The translations under genes were made by a program, and so were the position numbers. Source: Ruminococcus sp. AF41-9 (GTDB lineage: Bacteria; Bacillota; Clostridia; Lachnospirales; Lachnospiraceae). Taken from it: a stretch of 39,242 nucleotides of DNA. Every line of letters starts with the position of its first letter. The first letter of the stretch is position 1. Location of the stretch: contig NZ_QUDO01000037.1 of NCBI RefSeq assembly GCF_003477525.1, forward strand, positions 1-39,242, given 5' to 3'. Under the pieces are notes generated by a model. That model saw nothing but the letters and a program-made list of their open reading frames with translations. It did no database searches and had not been told where the DNA came from. Positions 24,254-33,322 of the stretch are shown in pieces.

Positions 24254-25834
24254 ATGGACATTAAGAAACACTTAAATTCAACAAAAATATACCAGGAATT
24301 TGATGATGAAAACCAAAAATACTGGTTTGACTTCAAACAAAAGAAATTCCTGCATAACATTGATACCTTTTATTATTCTGTGAAATTAGTGGAGGACTTT
24401 ACAAATGACTCATCTGATGATTCCGTTCTCAGGTTTCGTAAATTTTTTGAACAGAAGAAATCAATCCTTGACTCCAGGTATGGACAACTTGTACAGATCT
24501 TCTTTCCTGGGTTTGACCGCAGCCTTAATCTGTGCGCTGGCTCTTACGCTGGTTTTTTCAGTATTCGTCTGGAATGCCCGGAATGGTTTGATATTTTCAT
24601 TGCTCCTTCTGTTCCTCATGGTTCTGATGGTGGTTTCTCAGTTACGTCTGAGATCGTTGTACAGCTCAGATCTTATATGCTGTGGATGTACGGAGTTCAT
24701 GAAGCCTTTGAACGCTCTTATGAATATGTGAAACAGATCTGTGATTACTTCGGTTTGCATATCGCTTACTGCCAGGAAAACAGGATTGACTATTGCTGGC
24801 ACAGCAATTACTTAAGTAATCCAGAAAAGTTCTTTTCACCGGAGAGCTTCTACAAGATGAGGGTGGACCGGTTCAAAGATGCCCTGATACATACTGCAAA
24901 AGTCGGATCAGAAGGATATGAGATTGATTATGTATCAATGGGTAAACGGTCTGACAAGGTATTTATCCGTATCTATCTGAAAAGTAAAGAGGTCATTGAA
25001 AAGAATTATAAACCATGGTTCTTCAAGGTATGGCTGTTCAATGGTCTGATCAACCGCTATGATCTGTTCTGTTATGAAGAATGTTATAAAAAGCATTCCT
25101 GGCAATATCTGGATACTGCCAGACTGAAATATTACAGTGAATATGGTTCTGATCCGGAACTTCGGGAGCAGTGCAGGGATGTTGTGGAAGACAAGGTTAC
25201 CATGTCCCCGGATACGCTGCATAAACTTGCAGATACATTAACACCGAAGATCAACCTGATCATGAACGTGGAATACCAGACAATGAGAAAGCATACCAAG
25301 ACGTATGAACTGGTACCGTTCCGGGATAACAGTGCAAGGGAAACGTCCAAAAGGATTTATGATTACCTGGATAACCGGAAGATCATAGCCGACTATCTGA
25401 CCTTTTATGTGTTCCGCCTGGTCAAACCAGAAGGGGATTCCAATAAATCAAGACGTGACCTGTGTGCTTTCTGGACAGCTCTCCGGAGCTGCAGGATGAT
25501 AGATGTAAATGTCAGACCAAAAGATGTGAAGCTGATCCGGCAGTACTGCAGGCAGCTCAACAGTGACATAATGAAAAAGCGTGTGATCAACGCTGCTGTA
25601 ACTCTCGGTATCTATACCAGGGGGATCAACAATGATAACGTGGTGCAGGATTGTGTTGAAGCACTTTGCCAGCTGAATGATAATGATATTTATGATGCAA
25701 ACCGTTACAAACAGAAAAAAGCCCGCCAATTCAATAGCAGTGAACTGGCGGACACTTATGTAAGTAGTGTTACTCATGAGTATCAGATAGTCAATATCAA
25801 TACTGGTGAAGTATCTACGGACATAATACCATAA
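24254..25834 (+). CDS. Rolling-circle replication initiator (Rep_trans type)
   Basis: 526 residues from the ATG at 24254 (GAGGTG four to five bases upstream; an in-frame GTG at 24242 lies inside that site). The central part has the Rep_trans signatures: ENRIDYCWHS (residues ~175-184, the R-x-D motif) and VSMGKRSDKVFIRIYLKSKE (227-246), where Y241 is the likely nicking tyrosine. This family includes inovirus replication proteins such as that of Cf1c and the Rep of Gram-positive RC plasmids; it nicks the double-strand origin and stays bound to the 5' end. The C-terminal ~200 residues are helical and of unknown function. Long for the family. Flanked by noncoding hairpins on both sides. Confidence 0.82.
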   Translation: MDIKKHLNSTKIYQEFDDENQKYWFDFKQKKFLHNIDTFYYSVKLVEDFTNDSSDDSVLRFRKFFEQKKSILDSRYGQLVQIFFPGFDRSLNLCAGSYAGFFSIRLECPEWFDIFIAPSVPHGSDGGFSVTSEIVVQLRSYMLWMYGVHEAFERSYEYVKQICDYFGLHIAYCQENRIDYCWHSNYLSNPEKFFSPESFYKMRVDRFKDALIHTAKVGSEGYEIDYVSMGKRSDKVFIRIYLKSKEVIEKNYKPWFFKVWLFNGLINRYDLFCYEECYKKHSWQYLDTARLKYYSEYGSDPELREQCRDVVEDKVTMSPDTLHKLADTLTPKINLIMNVEYQTMRKHTKTYELVPFRDNSARETSKRIYDYLDNRKIIADYLTFYVFRLVKPEGDSNKSRRDLCAFWTALRSCRMIDVNVRPKDVKLIRQYCRQLNSDIMKKRVINAAVTLGIYTRGINNDNVVQDCVEALCQLNDNDIYDANRYKQKKARQFNSSELADTYVSSVTHEYQIVNINTGEVSTDIIP

Positions 25835-25860
25835 GCATCTGAAAAATACAATTATAATTA

Positions 25861-25924
25861 TGTATCTCAAAATTCACGCTGCGGCGTTCTGATCAGAGTT
25901 GCACGTGCGAAAAAATGAGATACA
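25861..25924 (+). promoter_or_regulatory. TGTATCTC/GAGATACA hairpin, copy 3
   Basis: TGTATCTC (25861-25868) and GAGATACA (25917-25924) enclose 48 bases including TCTGATCAGA. Spacing equals that of copy 1, and it again lies immediately before a ribosome binding site (AAAGGAGG of the integrase gene). Confidence 0.75.
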
Positions 25925-25936
25925 AAGGAGGTACTT

Positions 25937-26944
25937 ATGAGTATATCTTTAAAACAAGCTTATGATCTGTTTATCTTTGATCGTGCAACTTATTGTAAGC
26001 AAAAGACTATCCAGAATTACAAGAATACGCTTTCATACTTCTTTAAGTTTCTGGAAGGTGACCGGGGCTGTCCTATATCTGAGATCATGCTTGATTCTGT
26101 TACTACCATGGATTTAAAAAAATATGTTGCTTTCCTGCGTTCCAGGAATAAACTTGAATCCCATCCTTTAAAGCCTACAGTAAATCAGCCCATAACTAAA
26201 AGATCTATCCGGACATATTCTGTAGATCTTCGAACTTTCTTCCATTTTCTGTATTATGAGGAATACATACCGACTGATATAACTAAAGGATTTAAGATTA
26301 TTAAGTCTGAGACTAAATTGGTGTTACCGTTATTTGATGGTGAAGTACAGAAAATTGACAGTTGCTTTAACCAGAAAACTTATACCGGACTTCGTAATTA
26401 CTGCATTGTTCATTTAATGTTAGATGAGGGATTACGTTCAGGTGATGTAGTGAATTTAACTACCAGATCAATAAATTTCGATGAATCCTATATTATTATA
26501 CTGAATGGAAAAGGTGATAAAGATAGGATTGTTCCTCTGGCGAAAAGACTTCGGCAACCATTGTATAGATATCTGACATTTTACAGACCTCGTACTTCAG
26601 AACATGATTCCCTGTTCTGTTCTTTGCATAATCCGGAAGAACCCTTCACACTGGATGCGATCAAGTCACTTTTCAGCCGGATCAGAAAGGAAACAGAGCT
26701 TTCCCGTCTGAAACCGCATTTGCTCCGGCACACATTTGCAACATCTTTTATTCTTGGTGGTGGTGATCTGGAATCATTAAGACTTTATCTTGGACATAGC
26801 AGCTATGATACAACTCAGAATTATCTGCACCTTGCAAATACTTATGAGAGAATGGGATCAGATGTATATAAGTTAGACGGAATTTTCTTCCGTTCGTATT
26901 ACTCCCGGGGCTATGCGATCGGAACTAACCAAAGGGTCAAGTAG
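25937..26944 (+). CDS. int: Tyrosine recombinase (phage integrase)
   Basis: 335 residues, with AAAGGAGG seven bases upstream. An N-terminal SAM-like core-binding domain (residues ~5-115) is followed by the catalytic domain with R167 (LDEGLRSGDV), K192 or K195 (GKGDKDRIVPL), H261-x-x-R264 (HLLRHTFAT), H287 (LGHSS) and the nucleophile Y296 (TTQNYLHL): all residues of an active enzyme. The stop lies 11 bases before attR, the usual place for an integrase. It should recombine the 85-bp repeats to insert and excise the element. It lacks an arm-binding domain. No excisionase is recognised. Expression may depend on the hairpin just upstream. Confidence 0.93.
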   Translation: MSISLKQAYDLFIFDRATYCKQKTIQNYKNTLSYFFKFLEGDRGCPISEIMLDSVTTMDLKKYVAFLRSRNKLESHPLKPTVNQPITKRSIRTYSVDLRTFFHFLYYEEYIPTDITKGFKIIKSETKLVLPLFDGEVQKIDSCFNQKTYTGLRNYCIVHLMLDEGLRSGDVVNLTTRSINFDESYIIILNGKGDKDRIVPLAKRLRQPLYRYLTFYRPRTSEHDSLFCSLHNPEEPFTLDAIKSLFSRIRKETELSRLKPHLLRHTFATSFILGGGDLESLRLYLGHSSYDTTQNYLHLANTYERMGSDVYKLDGIFFRSYYSRGYAIGTNQRVK

Positions 26945-26955
26945 CCTTGTCAAGT

Positions 26956-26993
26956 AAAAAAATAACCTCTGGAAACCTTGATTTCCAGAGGTT
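26956..26993 (-). terminator. Terminator of tRNA-Arg
   Basis: AACCTCTGGAAA (26964-26975) and TTTCCAGAGGTT (26982-26993) form a perfect 12-bp stem; on the minus strand seven T follow. It lies just after the tRNA and is part of the att repeat, so the integrated phage supplies the terminator. Confidence 0.92.
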
Positions 26994-27040
26994 TTAGCGT
27001 GCGTTAGAGGATTCGAACCCCCGACCTTTTGGTCCGTAGC
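26956..27040. repeat. attR: right 85-bp direct repeat
   Basis: Identical to 16538-16622. It comprises the tRNA terminator hairpin and the tRNA-Arg 3' part through the anticodon, here joined to the tRNA 5' half so that the gene stays functional. The match ends in the anticodon stem-loop. Confidence 0.93.
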
Positions 27041-27071
27041 CAAACGCTCTATCCAGCTGAGCTAAACGCAC
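26998..27071 (-). tRNA. tRNA-Arg (anticodon ACG)
   Basis: The minus strand folds as a full cloverleaf: acceptor GTGCGTT/AACGCAC, D arm GCTC/GAGC, anticodon stem TTTGG/CCAAA with loop CTACGGA (anticodon ACG), and T arm with TTCGAAT. CCA is not encoded (the sequence after the discriminator G is CTA). It is the integration site of the inovirus-like prophage. Confidence 0.96.
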
Positions 27072-27114
27072 ATCCTTGTGAAGTTCTTATCTCATGTCCC
27101 TCACAACAATGAGT

Positions 27115-27143
27115 ATTCTACTCTATACTGGTTCATTTGTCAA
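27115..27143 (-). promoter_or_regulatory. Promoter of tRNA-Arg
   Basis: On the minus strand TTGACA (27143-27138), a 17-base spacer and TAGAAT (27120-27115) lie about 45 bases before the tRNA 5' end. Confidence 0.8.
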
Positions 27144-27206
27144 CACTTTTTTTGAAATTTTTTTATTTTTTCTTTTGAGTGATAAAACTGGCTATTTTGC
27201 AACAAT

Positions 27207-28439
27207 TTAATTCCGTCTGAGTGCCTCGATCGGGCTGAGTTTTGCAGCTTTTCTTGCCGGGTAAATTCCAAAAAACACACCTACCGCACAGGAAAACAAA
27301 GTAGCTGCCAGAATTGTACTCAGACTGATTCCCGGAGTGATCTGTGTTCCCATACTGCTGCTTATGATCGAGCAGATCGCATATCCGCCAAGTATCCCCA
27401 GCATAATTCCGATCAGTCCTCCGATCACCGTCAGGATCGCAGCCTCTGCCAGAAACTGCAGCATAATAGAAGAAGTCTTTGCTCCCAGGGATTTACGGAT
27501 ACCTATTTCTCTGGTACGTTCTGTCACAGACACCAGCATGATATTCATAACTCCGATTCCTCCGACCAGCAGAGAAATTCCAGCCACAAAAGAAATAAAC
27601 GCAGTCACCATATCCAGCATCTGATTCAGCGAACTCATAATATCCTGAAAACTCTGTACCTGAAAATAATCCTCGCCAGCACACTGATGTCTTTTCTCCA
27701 GCAGTTTTACCGCCTTATCTGCGATATTCTGCGTGTTCAGGCTCTTATCTGCCTGTATCGTCACAGAATAAAAATAATCCGAAACACCGGTAAATTCATT
27801 CATGGTTGTATACGGAACATTGATCGTCACCGGCATTCCATCGTAGGTGTAGCTGACAAAGGTTCCGTTTTCTTTCTGAGTCGTCACTCCACAGATTCTC
27901 AGGCTCTTGGTCAGTCCGTAACAGTTGACATCAAGGCTCATCCCAACCACATCATCTGTGCCAAACAGCCTTTTTGCATCTGAATCAGAAAGCACGCAGA
28001 CATTTTTCCCTTCCTGCACTTCATTTTCACCAAAGTAAACGCCATGCTTCATAACCGCATTATTCAGAAGCTTTGCATCCGGTCCCTCGCCGGTAACCAT
28101 AAGGGTAAAATTGCCTTTCCCTGTCGTTGTCTCTCCGTCAAAGGAATCTGTCACATTCACCCCTTCTATTCCATCCAGCTCCCGGATTGCTTCCACATCC
28201 TCAGCAGTGATGTACTCTTCAGCAGTCATTGCATCATTACTGACACTGACCGCAATCTGTCCGCCGCCGATATCGTCAATCTCGCTGTTCATCTGATTCT
28301 TGGTCCCCTCACCAATGGAAACGATTGCAATAACCGAAGCAATACCGATAATAATTCCCAGCATGGTAAGAAAAGATCTTCCCTTATTTGCCGTGATATT
28401 GTGAACTGCCATTTTTATGTATTCATACAGGTTAATCAT
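27207..28439 (-). CDS. ABC transporter permease (MacB/FtsX type)
   Basis: 410 residues from the ATG at 28437-28439 (AGGAG nine bases upstream, within the end of the preceding gene). An N-terminal membrane segment (LTMLGIIIGIASVIAIVSIG) is followed by a large extracellular MacB-like domain (residues ~45-270) and three C-terminal helices with the FtsX-type motif VSVTERTREIGIRKSLGAK. The start overlaps the stop of the membrane fusion protein gene by eight bases, which implies coupled translation. With the ATPase and fusion protein it should form an exporter for a peptide, drug or lipid-like substrate in the cytoplasmic membrane. Confidence 0.92.
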   Translation of the reverse strand: MINLYEYIKMAVHNITANKGRSFLTMLGIIIGIASVIAIVSIGEGTKNQMNSEIDDIGGGQIAVSVSNDAMTAEEYITAEDVEAIRELDGIEGVNVTDSFDGETTTGKGNFTLMVTGEGPDAKLLNNAVMKHGVYFGENEVQEGKNVCVLSDSDAKRLFGTDDVVGMSLDVNCYGLTKSLRICGVTTQKENGTFVSYTYDGMPVTINVPYTTMNEFTGVSDYFYSVTIQADKSLNTQNIADKAVKLLEKRHQCAGEDYFQVQSFQDIMSSLNQMLDMVTAFISFVAGISLLVGGIGVMNIMLVSVTERTREIGIRKSLGAKTSSIMLQFLAEAAILTVIGGLIGIMLGILGGYAICSIISSSMGTQITPGISLSTILAATLFSCAVGVFFGIYPARKAAKLSPIEALRRN

Positions 28440-30434
28440 CAGCACCGTCTCCTGTTTCATTCTTAGTTCCTGCTGCATCTGCTTCTTCTACATCTGTCGT
28501 TTCTGCTGTTGTACCTGAATCCTCTGCTGTCCCTGCTCCTTCTGTGCCTTCCTGCACTGCCTCTACTGCCATTCCTTCTGTGTAGTCTCCCAGATCAGAA
28601 ATCACCTGTTCCCCTGCTTTGATTCCCTCTGTAACTTCTACATAATCCTGTGAACTGATTCCTGTCGTGATATTTCTTCTTGTCACCAGCCCATCTTCGA
28701 TCACATAGCAGAAAGAACCCTCTTTTCCGATATTGACCACTTCCACCGGAAGCAGCACCACATTCTTCGCAGAAGCTGTATGGATCTTAACCTTCGTATC
28801 TACTCCCAGAAAAATATCCTCATCCGGATTATCAATACTTACTGTCGCAGAGATCACAGGCGTTCCCTTCTCATTCTGCACTGCAATGTGGCTCATTCTG
28901 GTGACTGTGCCTTCATAAGTATTGTCACCCATGGTAATCTCCGCTTTCTGGCCTTCTTTTACCGTATCATAATCATATTTGGAGAGATTCACATCCACAC
29001 TGGCCTTATCCGTGTTCTGAATTGTGAAAAGTTCCATTCCCTGGGAAACGGATGCTCCTTCTTTGATGTCTGCCCTCGATACGATTCCGTTAAATTCCGC
29101 AGTAATGCCCTTCTTTCCTTCCTTCACCAGCTCTTTGGCTGATTTTGCATCCAGTTCCGAAAGATTATCCGTTACCTCAAGCTTGTCTTTTTCCTCTTTT
29201 GTCAGACTTGTGGAATCTGCCTCTGCAACTGCTTTTTGAGAAGCCAGATCAGACTGAAGTTCTGCAAGTTCATCACTGGCTGTTTCCAGTGCGCTCTCCA
29301 GTGCCGAAGTATCTGCGCTTACGCTGCCTGTGCTGCTTCCACTGTAGCTGTCATCTTCATCACTTTTGTCAGAAGCATAAGCACCATCTGTACCCCCAGA
29401 GTCATCACTTCCCATATCCATTCCAGTCCCTGCCTCGTCTCCGGAAAAACTGCTGTCAACATCTGTCCCATCTGAAATATCCCACACAGAACCGGAAGTA
29501 TCCCCTGAAAAATCAGCCAGTGACGGCATCTGAGGCACCTGCTGTTTCAAATCTTCATAGGCTTCCCTTGCCTGTTCTTTTGCAATCTCAGCCTGACTTC
29601 TCGCACTGTCTGCCTCATTCAATGCCTGTGTATTTTCTTCCGAATTATCCGTCTGCCATGCAGAAAATGCCATCTGGTACGCAGTATCCGCCTGGTTATA
29701 TGCAGTCTCTGCCTGATTATACTGCGCATTCAGGTCATCAAGCTGCTGCTGATACTGTGGAAGCGTTTCTGTCTGATAAGTATAAATGGCAGCTTCATAT
29801 CTGCTCTGGATTTCCTGCTGTTTTTTTGCCTCTGCCTGGGCTTTTTCCTGCGCTGCCTGCTGCTGTGCCTGTGCCTGCGCCGCTGCCTGTGCGGAAGCCT
29901 GAGCTGCTGCCGCCCTCTGTGCTGCTGCCTGTGCCGCCGAAATCTGAGACTTCAGAGAAGCCACATATGCTTTTTTATCCTTAACTTTCTTTTCCAGTTC
30001 TGCACATATGCTTTGGCATCTTTTTGCTTCTTATCCGCTTTCTCTGATTTATTGACAGTATCTTTAATATCTGATCTGGTGGATTTTAAATTTAATTCAG
30101 CTCTCTGATTATCCTTTTCCAGATTCTCTGTCTCAAATTCAATCAGCTTTGTCCCTTTTTTTACCACATCTCCCTGAGAAAAAGAGACTGTTTTTAATTC
30201 CGCATTGACCGGAGAATAATAAGTCTTTTCCTCTTCACTTCCCACAGTTCCGGATGCATCCACGATTTCTTCCACATCCCCGGTTTCTGCTGTCACCACC
30301 GGAACCTGTGGTGTCTGATTCTCTGCCGCATTCTTTTGTCCCACTACACGGATTCCACCTGCTGCCACAAGAATTACAGCAGCTCCTATGATAATTTTCT
30401 TTTTACTTTTCTTTTTATTCTTCTTTTTTTTCAT
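28432..30434 (-). pseudogene. Membrane fusion protein (HlyD/MacA type), split by a one-base frameshift
   Basis: The first frame starts at 30434 with a lysine-rich head, a membrane anchor (IIIGAAVILVAAGGIRVVG) and a first barrel-sandwich part (SGTVGSEEEKTYYSPVNAEL), then breaks. The second frame continues with an Ala/Gln-rich coiled coil (AQAAAQRAAAAQASAQAAAQ), an acidic Gly/Ser-rich insert and the second lipoyl-like and beta-barrel regions (ADIKEGASVSQGMELFTIQ, TGISSQDYVEVTEG). Adding one base near 30001-30006 (plus-strand C) joins them as KDAKAYVAELEKKVKDKKAY, giving 667 residues. It would link ATPase and permease to the outside. The pattern matches three other one-base losses, so an error in the sequence is likely. 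Confidence 0.87.
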
Positions 30435-30559
30435 AATCCTGTTTCTTCCTCCTCAGTCTCCGAAATCTACAGCCATTGCCGACAAGCTCCGAAAATAATA
30501 TTACTGCTTCCTCCATACTCAGCAGCAGACTAACATCTTTAACCAGAAATCATGATCTG

Positions 30560-31290
30560 TCATGCATCCAGCTGATTTTTTACATATTCTTCTTTCCCGT
30601 AATTCTCATTGATCGTATCTGATTCTATCTTTCCATCCATGATCCGCACCACACGCCTTGCCTGGGCTGCGATTCCATTGTCATGCGTGATCAGTATGAC
30701 CGTTTTGCCCTGCTCATGCATGTTCTTTAAAATCTGCAGAATCTCCTTACTGGACGCAGAATCCAGGTTTCCGGTCGGTTCATCCGCGAGAATTACAGGC
30801 GGCTGAGCTGCGATTGCCCGGCAATGGCCACCCTCTGCTGCTGTCCTCCTGACATCTCATTCGGCCTATGATCCATTCTTTTTTCCAGTCCTACCATGGT
30901 CAGCGATTCTACCGCCAGCCTGTGCCGTGTTTTCCGGTCTACCCCACGGTATACCAGAGGCAGCTCCACATTTTCTATTGCCGTCAGATTGGAGATCAGA
31001 TTAAATCCCTGAAAAATAAATCCAATCTCCCGGTTTCTTACCTCTGACAATTCATTATCTTCCATGGTAGACACATCTGTCCCGTTCAGAAAATATTCTC
31101 CCGAAGTAGGAACGTCCAGACATCCCAGCATATTCATGAATGTAGATTTTCCGGAACCGGACTGACCGATGATCGCCACAAACTCACCTCTGTTAATCTC
31201 CAGATTCACATGATCCAGTGCCCGTACCTCGTTCTCACCGGGATTATATATCTTACACAAATCCTTTACCCTGATCAGTGCTTCTTCCAT
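30560..31290 (-). pseudogene. ABC transporter ATP-binding protein, split by a one-base frameshift
   Basis: From the ATG at 31288-31290 (GGAGG five bases upstream) the frame shows Walker A GQSGSGKST, Q-loop FIFQGFN and signature SGGQQQRVAIA, then goes wrong. The other frame continues with RAIAAQPPVILADEPTGNLD (Walker B), the H-loop VILITHD, and ends at 30560. One base added near 30817-30822 restores a 243-residue MacB-type (LolD-like) ATPase. Without it, the protein would lack Walker B and be dead. The gene heads the exporter operon. Sequence error is the likelier reason, since the two other operon genes have otherwise intact sequence. Confidence 0.88.
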
Positions 31291-31315
31291 TCTTTCCTCC
31301 ATATAAAGCCAAAGA

Positions 31316-31353
31316 AAAGGGCAGGCTCCGGTTCCCCAAAAGTGCTGCCCTTT
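31316..31353 (-). terminator. Terminator between aminopeptidase and ABC operon
   Basis: AAAGGGCAG (31316-31324) and CTGCCCTTT (31345-31353) form a perfect 9-bp stem; on the minus strand TTTTCTTT overlaps its end. It lies ~115 bases after the aminopeptidase stop and just before the ABC ATPase gene. Confidence 0.8.
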
Positions 31354-31467
31354 CCATGGAATCTACAAGTCTCTGCTTATCATAAACGAAACAGCCTTGT
31401 ATTTTTCCTCATATTTTCCATATTTTTTGCTGAATCAGAGAAACAGCTCAATCAGATATTCTTCCGG

Positions 31468-32859
31468 TTACGCATCCAGCAGAAATGCCTTATAAGCCTT
31501 CTTTGCTTCATAAACATCTGCTTTGCTGGTAACTTCCCACGGAGCATGCATGCTCAGCACAGAAACACCGCTGTCGATCACTTCCATTCCATACAGAGCA
31601 GCGATAAATGCGATAGTTCCGCCGCCGCCCACATCAACTTTACCAAGTTCTGCGGTCTGGAACGCAATGTTGTGGCTGTCAAAAATATTTCTGACTCTTG
31701 CCACATATTCTGCATTGGCATCATTGGAACCGGATTTGCCTCTTGCTCCTGTAAACTTGTTCAGGACAATTCCACGTCCCAGATAAGCTGCATTCTTTTT
31801 CTCAAATGCCTCACCAAAAGCAGGATCATAACCGGCACTTACATCAGAGGAAAGCATACTGGAGTTCTTCAGTGCTCTTCTTAATTTCAGTTCGCTGTAG
31901 CATCCCATTGCTTCGAGAAGCTCTGCCATACTGTTCTCAAAGAAACGTGACTGCATACCTGTTGCACCAACGCTTCCGATCTCTTCCTTATCTACCAGCA
32001 GGCAGCATGCGGTACGTTTCGGTGCATCCATTTCCAGCATTGCAAGAAGAGAAGTATATGCGCATACTCTGTCATCCTGACCGTAAGCAGCGATCATACT
32101 TCTGTCAAGGCCACACTCTCTTGCCTTACCAGCCGGTACGATTTCAAGTTCTGCGGAAAGGAAATCTTCCTCTTCCATGTCATATTTCTCTTTAAGAATG
32201 TTCAGGATATTCTGTTTTACAGCTTCTTTCTTCTGATCATCCGGCAGATCTTTCAGCGGTCTGCTTCCGATCAGAATATCAAGGTTTTCACCTTCGATCA
32301 CTTCTGCTGCTTTTTTCTGCATCTGTTTTCCTGCCAGATGAACCAGAAGGTCTGTGATATAAACGATCGGGTCATCTTCACTCTCACCGATGTTCACTTC
32401 CATCACACTGCCGTCTTTTTTCACTACCACACCATGCATGGCAAGTGGAAGTGTTACCCACTGATATTTCTTAATTCCGCCATAATAGTGAGTATCCAGA
32501 TATGCCAGATCCGTATCCTCATAAAGCGGGTTCTGTTTGATGTCCAGACGTGGAGAATCGATATGCGCACCCAGAATGTTCATACCATTTGCAATATCTT
32601 CCTGTCCGATATGAAACAGTGCGATGATCTTCTTCATTCCTACGGTATATACTTTATCACCGGCTTTCAGGCTTTCTCCCTTTGCAATTTTTGCTTCCAG
32701 AGATTCATAGCCTGCTGCCTCTGCTTCTTTTACGATCTGTGTGATACACTCACGTTCTGTTTTTCCAAGATCCAGGAAATTTCTGTATGCTTTTGCTACA
32801 GATTCCAGTTCTTTTTCTTCTGCTTCTGTATAGGAAAGCCATGCGTTTCTACGTTCCAT
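31468..32859 (-). CDS. M18 family aminopeptidase
   Basis: 463 residues from the ATG at 32857-32859, preceded by AGGCGGAAG; the open frame extends 66 bases upstream, but those residues are Lys/Glu-rich noise. Motifs of the M18 (aspartyl aminopeptidase) family are seen in order: MNILGAHIDSPRLD (metal His and Asp), VDKEEIGSVGATGMQS (catalytic Glu pair), SSDVSAGYDPAF and the C-terminal VLSMHAPWEVTSKAD with a metal His. It removes N-terminal residues, often acidic, from peptides in the cytoplasm as a large tetrahedral oligomer. Single gene with its own terminator. Confidence 0.92.
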   Translation of the reverse strand: MERRNAWLSYTEAEEKELESVAKAYRNFLDLGKTERECITQIVKEAEAAGYESLEAKIAKGESLKAGDKVYTVGMKKIIALFHIGQEDIANGMNILGAHIDSPRLDIKQNPLYEDTDLAYLDTHYYGGIKKYQWVTLPLAMHGVVVKKDGSVMEVNIGESEDDPIVYITDLLVHLAGKQMQKKAAEVIEGENLDILIGSRPLKDLPDDQKKEAVKQNILNILKEKYDMEEEDFLSAELEIVPAGKARECGLDRSMIAAYGQDDRVCAYTSLLAMLEMDAPKRTACCLLVDKEEIGSVGATGMQSRFFENSMAELLEAMGCYSELKLRRALKNSSMLSSDVSAGYDPAFGEAFEKKNAAYLGRGIVLNKFTGARGKSGSNDANAEYVARVRNIFDSHNIAFQTAELGKVDVGGGGTIAFIAALYGMEVIDSGVSVLSMHAPWEVTSKADVYEAKKAYKAFLLDA

Positions 32860-32989
32860 TTTTTCTTCCGCCTTTCTTTTTTCACTTTTCTTATTATAAA
32901 TCATCTCTGAAGATTTTTCCACCAAATCAGCCAGATATTTACAGTTACTCTTTTCTCATTATCGTCCATCAATTTCTCATTACTATTTA

Positions 32990-33134
32990 GTTACTGTTCA
33001 CTCCGTTCTCAGTAACACGCTTCGCGATGCACAGAATTTATGCTAATCGCATAAATTCGCGCCGTATGTCTCAGGTTTTCTGTGACCTCCGCTCACAAAA
33101 AACACCTCGCGGGATACTATCAGTGAACAGTAAC
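32990..33134. repeat. 145-bp fold-back element with 13-bp inverted ends
   Basis: GTTACTGTTCACT (32990-33002) and AGTGAACAGTAAC (33122-33134) are perfect inverted terminal repeats. Inside, AATTTATGC (33035-33043) and GCATAAATT (33049-33057) form a second perfect palindrome, with CGCG-rich flanks. It lies in the gap between the divergent aminopeptidase and ATPase genes, has no open frame, and looks like a non-autonomous element unrelated in sequence to that at 14997. Confidence 0.7.
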
Positions 33135-33322
33135 ACTGTTTATTCTCTTCACAACCGTTATCTCTCTGCAATCTGGACAAACCTTCAGGATTTCACTATA
33201 ATTACAACTATCACAATAAACGTCTGCCTTACCGTCAAATGGCTCAGAGGATCTGCTCTGCTGCCTGACTGATTTGGACAAAAGACGTTATTTCAACCAT
33301 TTTTAACTGGAGGTCAGCCATT

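Larger units (their letters stand above)
16538..27040 (+). mobile_element. Integrated filamentous phage (inovirus-like prophage) in tRNA-Arg
   Basis: The element is bounded by perfect 85-bp direct repeats (16538-16622, 26956-27040), the right one forming the 3' part of an intact tRNA-Arg(ACG). Gene order and types follow inoviruses: repressor and early genes, hairpin-rich noncoding region, small DNA-binding candidate, several tiny one-helix membrane proteins, a signal-peptide major-coat-like protein followed by a terminator, a large adsorption-type protein, a Zot/pI-type ATPase, a Rep_trans rolling-circle initiator, then a tyrosine integrase next to attR. The size (~10.4 kb) is at the upper end for filamentous phages. 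No capsid, portal, terminase, conjugation or secretin gene is seen, which argues against a tailed phage or an ICE. Identity rests on protein features read by eye. Confidence 0.85.

Noticed and set aside
16538..27040. Reading the element as an integrative conjugative element or RC plasmid
   Set aside because: The Rep and integrase would fit, but there is no relaxase, coupling protein or type IV secretion gene, and the coat-like proteins and Zot-type ATPase fit a filamentous phage better.
29145..29984. 279-residue plus-strand open frame opposite the membrane fusion gene
   Set aside because: It is a shadow of the Ala/Gln-rich coiled-coil coding sequence, giving a Pro/Leu/Ser-rich product with no domain.
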